A program made the position numbers and the translations under genes. Shown here piece after piece: positions 41,447-47,078 of a DNA stretch of 47,078 bases (position 1 is its first letter; every line of letters begins with the position of its first letter). The DNA is from Acidobacteriaceae bacterium (lineage in GTDB: Bacteria > Acidobacteriota > Terriglobia > Terriglobales > Acidobacteriaceae), in the NCBI GenBank assembly GCA_003160215.1, contig PLQW01000161.1:1-47078 (forward strand), in the 5' to 3' direction. A model generated the notes under the pieces. That model worked only from the letters and a program-made list of their open reading frames with translations. It did no database searches and was not told where the DNA came from.

Positions 41447-41755
41447 ATGGCCCATTTGAAGGCTGGCGACAAGATGATGGTGGGGGACCCTTCCCAACCG
41501 AGATCCCAGTGGAAAGAGCATGTAGTGCTAAAACCTTTCTATGTGATGCGGGGCGAACCATCAGAACCAAGCGTGAGCGCGAGAGAATACACGGTGGTCA
41601 TAGCTGTGTCGTTCGATGGTGGCATTACGCATGAGCCACTCTCAAAGATTCACCTGACGGCAACGCAGGCAGCTGAATTGTTGAAAGAGGGTGTTGTCAG
41701 GCGGGAAGGATGCACCTCCGCGCGAACGCGCAGAAGAGTGCGATTGTCTATCTGA
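41447..41755 (+). CDS. Hypothetical protein in the right arm of the Mu-like element
   Basis: ATG 41,447 has a strong GGGAGGGG site. Of 102 residues, the first ~85 look protein-like (LKAGDKMMVGDPSQ, EYTVVIAVSFDGGITHEPL, LTATQAAELLKEGVV). The last ~17 are basic and low quality. It is not recognised. The stop overlaps the next start (TGATG), so the two genes are coupled. Confidence 0.5.
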   Translation: MAHLKAGDKMMVGDPSQPRSQWKEHVVLKPFYVMRGEPSEPSVSAREYTVVIAVSFDGGITHEPLSKIHLTATQAAELLKEGVVRREGCTSARTRRRVRLSI

Positions 41756-41928
41756 TGGCGAGAATCTGCCAGCGGCCGGGATGCGGGAATCTGGTGAGGG
41801 AGCATCTCATGCGGTTCTGCTCGGACGTGTGCAAGAAGAGCGACTATTCCGAGTGGCGCCGCGAGCGGCGAACATCGGCGCGCAAAGGCCGCTGCCTAAA
41901 CTGCGGGAGGACTGGAAAGGAAACGTAG
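41755..41928 (+). CDS. Small zinc-finger-like protein
   Basis: The 57-residue protein has two Cys pairs: ICQRPGCGNL with FCSDVCKKSD (a CxxxxC...CxxxC cluster), and CLNCGRTGK at the end. Many short phage proteins of this kind bind zinc and contact DNA or RNA. The start overlaps the stop of the previous gene. It is the last gene before the right end of the element. Confidence 0.5.
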   Translation: MARICQRPGCGNLVREHLMRFCSDVCKKSDYSEWRRERRTSARKGRCLNCGRTGKET

Positions 41929-42112
41929 TCCCTCGTCGGTGGTTTGCGGGTGATCTTTTTTGGTTGAGTTGGGCTAATCAACTTCGGCCCCCTCAGGTAG
42001 TACGGAGTCCCTCACTCCGAGTGTTGTGAAATAGATGACTGGCCCCTCAAGTTGTTTGGTTTTACGATATACCAGACGACACCGGAGATGTGTGTCCGCC
42101 CATTTTGGCCTT
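41929..42112. other. Gene-free right arm of the element
   Basis: It holds a short hairpin CGGAGT-ccctc-ACTCCG (about 42,003-42,019) that could terminate the late transcript, and no gene. The end sites follow. Confidence 0.4.
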
Positions 42113-42132
42113 AGTGACACCGAACGTGCAAA
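42113..42132 (-). other. Transposase end site R2
   Basis: AGTGACACCGAACGTGCAAA; read inward it is TTTGCACGTTCGGTGTCACT, nearly the same as L2. Confidence 0.6.
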
Positions 42133-42135
42133 TTT

Positions 42136-42155
42136 AGTGACACAGAAATTGCAAA
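42136..42155 (-). other. Transposase end site R1
   Basis: AGTGACACAGAAATTGCAAA; read inward it is TTTGCAATTTCTGTGTCACT, nearly the same as L1. It lies 6 bp from the right terminus (GCCACA, 42,156-42,161). Confidence 0.65.
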
Positions 42156-42161
42156 GCCACA

Positions 42162-42166
42162 CCCTG
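42162..42166. repeat. Right copy of candidate target-site duplication (CCCTG)
   Basis: It immediately follows the element's terminal ACA and matches 31,218-31,222. Confidence 0.55.
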
Positions 42167-42376
42167 ATGCAACACTGACGTTCGGGTAGTGCGGAGCTTC
42201 AGAGCCTGCCCTGAGCGCAGCCGAAGGGTCCCAGTTGAAGCTCTTTATTTTTGTCATCACGAGCGGGCTTCAGCCCGCGAGGGATCTGCTTTTCCGACGC
42301 TTTTAGCAGCCTCTTCGGCCGGCACGGCTCACGGCTTTAGTCATCCGGACCACTTGCATGATGACCCCACTCGCAG
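42167..42376. repeat. Host repeats next to the element
   Basis: It contains CGGGTAGTGC, CCTGCCCTGAGCGCAGCCGAAGGG, the palindrome GGGCTtcAGCCC (about 42,268-42,280) and a degenerate TTTAGCAGCCTC/GGCACGG segment. All have relatives elsewhere in the window. No gene. Confidence 0.5.
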
Positions 42377-43399
42377 CTACGGCGTAACCACCACCTTGCC
42401 GAACTGCTCGCTCTTGGCCAGATATTCGTGCGCCGCGCGAGTGTCGCTCAGCGGGAAGGTACGATCTACGACCGGCTTCAGCTTGCCCGCGAAAACATGC
42501 TTGAGGACTTCTTCCAACTCACCCATTGCGCCCATGTACGATCCCAGCAGCGAGAGCTGCCGCGAGAACAGGAAACGGAGATCGAGGTCGCCCTGGAAGC
42601 CGGTCGTGGCGCCGCAGGTCACCAGCGTGCCACCGTGTTTCAGCGACTTCACGCTCTCCTTCCACGTGGCCTGACCAACGTGCTCGAAGACGATGTCCAC
42701 CCCGCGGCGATTGGTAATGCGCTTCACCTCGTCGGCGATCTTCTGCTTGTAGTGATCGATGGTGTGGTCGGCGCCCAGTTCACGGGCCTTCGCCAGTTTC
42801 TGCTCATCGCCAGCGGTGGTAATCACCTCGGCCGACAGCATCTTGCAAATCTGGATTGCGGCCGAGCCTACTCCCGAACCCGCGCCCAAAACCAGCACCG
42901 TTTGTCCTGCCCGCAACCGGGCGCGTCCGACCAGCATGTGCCATGCGGTGAGGAAGACCAGCGGGACACTCGCAGCCTCTACGAAGCCCAGCGAATCGGG
43001 GATCGGGATAACGTTCACCCGCGGAACGGCGATCAGTTCGCAGTTTCCTCCGTCCACGCCGTTGCCCAGCACTGCAAATTGCGGGCAGAAGTTTTGGCGT
43101 CCGTTGTTGCACTGCTCGCAGTGATTGCAGAAAACCATCGGCGCCAGCAGCACGCGCGTGTCCGGCTTCAGGTCGGTGATGTACTCGCCGCATTCCACCA
43201 CCTCGCCCGCCACGTCGCTGCCTAAAATATGCGGCAACTTCACGCCCGGCAACCCCATGCGGACCCAAAGATCGAGGTGATTCAACGCACACGCACGGAC
43301 CCGGACCAGGACCTGGTCCTTGCGCAACTCCGGATCGGGAATCTCCTCGTACTTGAGAACCTCTGGACCGCCAAACTCATGAATGCGAACCGCTTTCAT
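42377..43399 (-). CDS. Zinc-type MDR dehydrogenase/quinone oxidoreductase
   Basis: The 340-residue protein starts MKAVRIHEFGGPEVLKYEE, with GGAGG upstream. The structural-zinc lobe is intact (CNHCEQCNNGRQNFC). The Rossmann motif is VLVLGAGSGVGSAAIQICK. In the catalytic lobe Cys is kept (ACALNHLDLW), but the usual GHE is replaced by GSD (HILGSDVAGEVVECG), so catalytic zinc binding is doubtful and a quinone-oxidoreductase-like or enoyl-reductase-like role is more likely. It lies 58 bp downstream of the LRR-Roc gene on the same strand. Confidence 0.85.
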   Translation of the reverse strand: MKAVRIHEFGGPEVLKYEEIPDPELRKDQVLVRVRACALNHLDLWVRMGLPGVKLPHILGSDVAGEVVECGEYITDLKPDTRVLLAPMVFCNHCEQCNNGRQNFCPQFAVLGNGVDGGNCELIAVPRVNVIPIPDSLGFVEAASVPLVFLTAWHMLVGRARLRAGQTVLVLGAGSGVGSAAIQICKMLSAEVITTAGDEQKLAKARELGADHTIDHYKQKIADEVKRITNRRGVDIVFEHVGQATWKESVKSLKHGGTLVTCGATTGFQGDLDLRFLFSRQLSLLGSYMGAMGELEEVLKHVFAGKLKPVVDRTFPLSDTRAAHEYLAKSEQFGKVVVTP

Positions 43400-43457
43400 C
43401 GTATCCTCCAGTCTTCATGTAGCATCTCTTCGGTCGCCATTAAAGCTCGGTGTCCCG

Positions 43458-46400
43458 TTACCTTAGTGGGCTAGACCTACTAAAAAGAGAGTCGTATTGA
43501 TCCAGAATCTTGTCGAGCTGGTCGCCGAACTGGCGCTTCAGGTGTTCGATATTATCGTAGCCGGTGCGGAAATGCCCGAGCTTATCCAGTTTCTCCTGAA
43601 ATGCCCACAGAGAACTGAGATCCTCTTTGCGCGCGGTGCCGGTCTTGATATCAGCATTCTTAAAGAAGGTGTAAATCAGTGGCCTGCGGTTGTTCTTGAA
43701 CTGGCGGTGGGCGACGGTGAACTCCTCTTCGGTGAACTTGCCGGTTTTAGTAAAGAACAGGCTAACGAAGATATCGCACTCGCAGATAGCTTTGTTGTAC
43801 TCGTCCTGCAGGCGAGTCTCAGACATGGCGTCAAGAAAGTTTTCCCATCGCACGATCTCTAGATAGAACCCTTTCTTCCGAAGCTGGTCGTTCTGTTGGC
43901 GGAAGTAGAGGTCGAACGCGTCCCGGTCTTCCCGTAGCTCCGAGGAAGAAGCGAGAAAGATGCGAATCGTGCGATGTGCGGTCACAACTGGCATCTCGTT
44001 GGCCCAGCCCGGCAGCTTGTCCAGTTTTATACCGTCCAACAGTTCCAGCACGTCCACAAGTTCATAGCTGCGTGGGCATTCCACTTTCAGGCGATTGTCC
44101 TGCTTACGTTTGAGCAGGGCTTTTTGGTCGAAAAACTCAGGCACAGAAGCCGTTAGGCAGACTTTGCAGTTGCAGGGGATACGCTTGTCGACTTTATTGC
44201 GCAGGCCCTGGAACGACTCATTCAAGGCATCCAAATCTGCGGCAATGACGCTGAGAAGCGCCTTGTGTTCCGGCCCACGGGCCCGCAATTCGATCTCGCT
44301 GCCATTTGCCAGCACTTCCACCAGCACTGCAGTACGGTCGCGCTCAAACAACACGCCGGTGACCCAGGCCATCTCCGGGTTGATGACGAATCGATGTAGC
44401 CTCACCGTCAGGCGACTGATTACACCCTTGGGCAGAAACTCATAGCGATAACGCAGCACCAGATCCTCGGGGCTGCCCCAGTCAGCGAGAGCCGCGGGTT
44501 TGGCGGGCGGCAACAACTGTGGGGCTAGCCAGGTTTGCGGCTTGCTATCCCTCAGCTCATAGCAAAGCTCGAACTTTTGCATCAAGGCCAACAACTCCGG
44601 GTGCATATCGGCATACACAGAATCCGGCCAAAGACGATCGCAATCGTCACTGCTGAAACGGCCCCGCTGTGCCTTCACGGTTTCGTCGTCGAGAATTCGA
44701 AACACCGCTGTGGTGGCCCATTCGTTTTGCAGTATGACCGTGCGCGCCAGCAGAGCGTCATCCTGAAAGTGCAGGAACACGCCAAGGTCGTGCAGGTACC
44801 GACTGAGTAGCAACGCTTTAGTCCGGTCGAAGTCCATGTGTCGGCGGTAAATGTCGAAATACTCCTGTACCGGTATGTACGGCGTCTCAGAAGTACGGGC
44901 CTCGATGTCGGCCCGTACCTTGAGCCAGCGGGCGGGCAACTCCTCGCCGATATGGCTGAGATGGCTGGCGAAAAACTCGATGCCATCGCGTATATCGTCG
45001 GCTGCATCGGCTTTCTCCAAATTGCCGGCATAGCATTTCTCCACGTTGCCGTAACGGCGCTTGATACCTTCGAAGTCAATGGCTTTGCTGCGGCCGTCCT
45101 TTTCGTTCTGGAAGATCAGCGTCGGGCTGTGCCCGCCAAAGACATCGATCAACTCCAGCCAATACTTAAAGCCTTCGTCCGATACCGACTTGTAGTCTTT
45201 ACGAGTGTCATCGACGAGCACGTAGAGCGAGCGGTGGGTCAGAAAGAATTGGTGAGTGGCGTGATAGATCTGTTGCCCCCCGAAGTCCCAAACGTTCAGG
45301 CGAAAGGGCCGTCCGTCTTTCAACTTAAATTCCTGCCTGGAGATTACGATGCCCTTGGTCGTCTCGCTTTCCGTGGGCAGCGGCTGGCCGGGCTGATACA
45401 AACGCCTGAGCAGACTGGTCTTGCCCGCGCCACCCTCACCCAGGATCAGCATTTTGGCTTCAAACAGATGATCGACCCCGCCCGTCTCCCGCTCACGGAA
45501 GTAGTTGAGGATGGCGTCGTTGCCCTGCTTCACGATTTCAGGCGGGGGATTGGTAAGCGGACAGTTTTCGAGGTAGATTCCGTTACCTTGCCCTATGTCC
45601 AAACTCCATTTTATTGGGCATCCGCGACGAATGAGCTCGATCAATGGGGAGAGGTCGGTGACCTGCGTGTCCGAAGCCCAGAGTATAGCCAAGGCAGCTA
45701 GACCGCCCAGCGGCGCAAGATCCTTGACCTGCGTGTCCGGCACAAAGAGTATCTTGAGGGAGGAAAGGCGAGCCAGCGGCCGAAGATCGCTCACCGGCGT
45801 GTTCGCAACGCTGAGGGTCTCTAGGGCAAATAGGCCGGCCAGTGGGTCAAGGTCGCTGACGCGCGTGTGCGCAAAACTAAGCGTCTGCAGGGCAGACAGG
45901 CCTGCCAGCGGCGCAAGGTTGGTGATCTGCGTGCTCGAGACATAAAGCGTCTGCAGAGCAGACAGGTCTGCCAGCGGTCCAAGGTCTGTGACCTGCGTGT
46001 CATTGGCATCCAGGCTCTGCAAGGCAGATAGGCCTGCCAGCGGCCCAAGGTCTGTGACCTGCGTGCGGGAGAAATAAAGCGACTGCAGGGCAGACAGGCC
46101 TGCCAGCGGCGCAAGGTCGCTGATCTGCGTATAACGGACATTTAGCGCCTGCAAAGCAGACAGGCCCGCCAGCGGCGCCAGGTCGCTGACCTGCGTGTTC
46201 GAAACATCAAGCGACTGCAGGGCAGACAGGCCCGCCAGCGGCACCAGGTCGTTGACCTGCGTGTTCGAAACATCAAGCGACTGCAGGGCAGACAGGCCCG
46301 CCAGCGGCACCAGGTCGGTCAAGCGCTCATTGCTGTCGCCGGTATTCTGACTCTTTTGGCTTGCGAACGACAGGGACTCCAGCCAGGCCAGTTCGCCCAC

Positions 46401-46499
46401 TTCAGCGGGAACGTCGGTTAACCCGCAATTACCGAGGTCAAGAAAGGTGGCTCTGGAACGTTTGTTTTCCGCGATGAGCTGCAGCGCGAGGTCGGACAT
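43458..46499 (-). CDS. LRR-Roc-COR protein with C-terminal TIR-like/DUF4062-like domain
   Basis: The 1013-residue multidomain protein has these parts. Residues ~15-63 are an N-terminal cap. Residues 64-283 are ten 22-residue leucine-rich repeats (PLAGLSALQSLDVSNTQV). Residues ~345-505 are a Roc GTPase with P-loop GEGGAGKTSLLRRL, switch Thr in ETTKG, DFGGQ and NEKDG. Residues ~530-740 are COR (YFDIYRRHMDFDRTKALLL). At ~795-835 is a Cys cluster (PCNCKVC...ECP) that may bind zinc. From ~845 to the end is a domain with RIFLASSSELREDRDAF, WENFLDA, CDIFVSLFF and GKFTEEEFTVAH, like DUF4062/TIR-type folds. This is an NLR-like sensor-switch-effector design. GGAGACG precedes the ATG. Confidence 0.88.
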   Translation of the reverse strand: MSDLALQLIAENKRSRATFLDLGNCGLTDVPAEVGELAWLESLSFASQKSQNTGDSNERLTDLVPLAGLSALQSLDVSNTQVNDLVPLAGLSALQSLDVSNTQVSDLAPLAGLSALQALNVRYTQISDLAPLAGLSALQSLYFSRTQVTDLGPLAGLSALQSLDANDTQVTDLGPLADLSALQTLYVSSTQITNLAPLAGLSALQTLSFAHTRVSDLDPLAGLFALETLSVANTPVSDLRPLARLSSLKILFVPDTQVKDLAPLGGLAALAILWASDTQVTDLSPLIELIRRGCPIKWSLDIGQGNGIYLENCPLTNPPPEIVKQGNDAILNYFRERETGGVDHLFEAKMLILGEGGAGKTSLLRRLYQPGQPLPTESETTKGIVISRQEFKLKDGRPFRLNVWDFGGQQIYHATHQFFLTHRSLYVLVDDTRKDYKSVSDEGFKYWLELIDVFGGHSPTLIFQNEKDGRSKAIDFEGIKRRYGNVEKCYAGNLEKADAADDIRDGIEFFASHLSHIGEELPARWLKVRADIEARTSETPYIPVQEYFDIYRRHMDFDRTKALLLSRYLHDLGVFLHFQDDALLARTVILQNEWATTAVFRILDDETVKAQRGRFSSDDCDRLWPDSVYADMHPELLALMQKFELCYELRDSKPQTWLAPQLLPPAKPAALADWGSPEDLVLRYRYEFLPKGVISRLTVRLHRFVINPEMAWVTGVLFERDRTAVLVEVLANGSEIELRARGPEHKALLSVIAADLDALNESFQGLRNKVDKRIPCNCKVCLTASVPEFFDQKALLKRKQDNRLKVECPRSYELVDVLELLDGIKLDKLPGWANEMPVVTAHRTIRIFLASSSELREDRDAFDLYFRQQNDQLRKKGFYLEIVRWENFLDAMSETRLQDEYNKAICECDIFVSLFFTKTGKFTEEEFTVAHRQFKNNRRPLIYTFFKNADIKTGTARKEDLSSLWAFQEKLDKLGHFRTGYDNIEHLKRQFGDQLDKILDQYDSLFSRSSPLR
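45651..46310 (-). repeat. Ten 66-bp tandem repeats encoding the LRRs
   Basis: Each 66-bp unit encodes one 22-residue LRR. The first two units (46,179-46,310) are almost identical in DNA, and later ones diverge gradually, pointing to recent unequal exchange and a variable repeat number. Confidence 0.75.
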
Positions 46500-46734
46500 C
46501 GGGTTCGTCTCCGAAAGCTCTAGCTCTTCCTCAGACTAAGTACATGGTGTCGCACCGATTGTAGATCAGATCACAACGAACGACAGTCGAGCGTTAATCA
46601 CACTCCGGCGGCGCTTTCACGAATCCCTGTCCCGGACATTATCCGAGTGGCGGCGGGATACGGGTTGGTGGGCGAACCGGAGGCTGACCCGCTGTCACCC
46701 CTTCAGCGCTTTGACTTTGCGGCCCAGCATCTAA
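46500..46734. other. Intergenic region between the LRR-Roc gene and the recombinase fragment
   Basis: No gene or repeat is recognised. It should contain the LRR-Roc promoter, but no confident -35/-10 pair was found. Confidence 0.4.
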
Positions 46735-47078
46735 ATAATTGAACTCGCCCCATGGATATCTACGAACAAATCGTTGACCTTCGCCGGGCGGCTCGGCATC
46801 AACAAGAGAATCGGCTGGCACAACTTTCGCCATACGTTCTCAACGCTGCTCAAAAGCAACGGTGAGGATGTGAAAGTTGTCCAGGAGCTGTTGCGGCACT
46901 CTACGTCGCGAATGACGCTGGATACGTACACGCAGGCTTTGAGCCCGGATAAGAGGGCCGCACAGAGCCGGGTGGTGGGGATGATCCGGCCGAAAACAAC
47001 TTGTACCGTCGTTGTACCGCGGCAAACTGACCAAATCAGCCGCAAGTCTCTGAAAAGATTTGGCGTCCCCGACGGGAT
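46735..47078 (+). pseudogene. Tyrosine recombinase (integrase), C-terminal part only
   Basis: After a TAA at 46,732 the frame has about 15 unspecific codons. It then reads LGINKRIGWHNFRHTFSTLL, GEDVKVVQELLRHSTSRMTL, DTYTQALSPDKRAA, which is the catalytic end of phage-type integrases: Arg and His in HNFRHT, His in LLRHS, and the nucleophile Tyr in DTYTQ. The N-terminal arm-binding and core domains are missing, so it cannot act alone. The frame is still open at the window edge and enters a tRNA 3' end, as in tRNA-targeted integrases. Confidence 0.8.
47061..47078 (-). tRNA. 3' end of a tRNA gene (partial, cut by the window edge)
   Basis: On the minus strand the sequence reads ATCCCGTCGGGGACGCCA: end of T-loop, 5-base T-stem strand CCCGT, 7-base acceptor strand CGGGGAC, discriminator G and CCA. 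The identity cannot be read because the anticodon lies outside the window. It is the probable attachment site for the adjacent recombinase. Confidence 0.55.

Larger units (their letters stand above)
31223..42161. mobile_element. Mu-like transposable element, defective prophage or phage-derived transposon (~10.9 kb)
   Basis: The boundaries come from matching end sites at both ends (L1, L2, R2, R1), terminal TTGTGAG and GCCACA (both giving TGTG inward), and flanking CCCTG. Inside are a leftward early operon with MuA- and MuB-type genes, a divergent XRE repressor, and a short rightward late region. No portal, terminase, capsid, sheath or lysis gene remains. The left end (31,223-31,561) holds no gene, only end sites and AT-rich sequence. 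The ATPase and the tape-measure gene are broken. It may be mobile only if readthrough or a helper supplies the missing functions. Confidence 0.75.

Noticed and set aside
46752-46863. Frame starting MDIYEQIVDLRRA, resembling the start of XdhC-family proteins
   Set aside because: Only about 13 residues look right, and the frame then reads the integrase DNA out of frame. Chance is the simpler explanation.

Overview
The window looks like a chromosomal segment of a soil-type Acidobacteriota (Terriglobia-like) genome. This is inferred from gene content: a gap-pgk-tpiA-secG glycolysis/secretion block, a bacillithiol-type BshA, a secreted S53 sedolisin, many TPR and hypothetical exported proteins, and abundant palindromic and 7-bp-periodic intergenic repeats. 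No rRNA or marker gene fixes the species. GC is moderately high throughout.

Layout. (1) 1-6.8 kb, minus strand: a cluster of siphovirus-type virion genes, read right to left: portal, prohead protease, small coiled scaffold-like protein, major capsid protein, head-tail connector, two completion-type proteins, and a tail-type protein broken by an in-frame amber codon. No terminase, integrase or lysis gene is visible, and host-type repeats lie between the genes. It is a relic or a domesticated (GTA-like) cluster. (2) 7-18.9 kb: host genes (alpha/beta hydrolase, PspC, TPR protein, ThiD, RlpA, PyrF, sedolisin, STAS protein, two unknown exported or membrane proteins, MscS channel, P-loop kinase). 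(3) 19.1-24.4 kb: gap-pgk-macro domain-tpiA, then a convergent MazEF-type pair with a palindromic operator, a transposase scrap, tRNA-Leu(GAG) and secG. (4) 24.6-31.2 kb: DUF1579 protein, HigBA pair, MNT nucleotidyltransferase with a truncated HEPN partner, AlaX-type editing enzyme, LytS-like kinase, BshA and a lone NuoB.

(5) 31,223-42,161: a ~10.9 kb Mu-like transposable element with recognisable boundaries. It has matching ~20-bp end sites (two per end), a candidate CCCTG target duplication, a leftward early operon (regulator, small membrane protein, separate HTH protein, MuA-type DDE transposase, MuB-type ATPase, accessory proteins) joined by overlapping start/stop codons, a divergent XRE repressor, and a rightward late stub (protease/scaffold, tape-measure N-terminus fused to a fragment of a DUF3467 gene, small proteins). 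The virion genes are essentially deleted, and the MuB-like ATPase carries an amber codon at its Walker B motif. The element sits only ~50 bp upstream of nuoB.

(6) 42.2-47.1 kb: a zinc-type MDR oxidoreductase, then a 1013-residue LRR-Roc-COR protein with a C-terminal TIR-like/DUF4062-like domain (an NLR-like architecture and the best candidate here for a conflict or defence protein). At the right edge is the C-terminal part of a tyrosine recombinase whose frame runs into the 3' end of a tRNA gene on the minus strand, the usual sign of a tRNA-targeted island.
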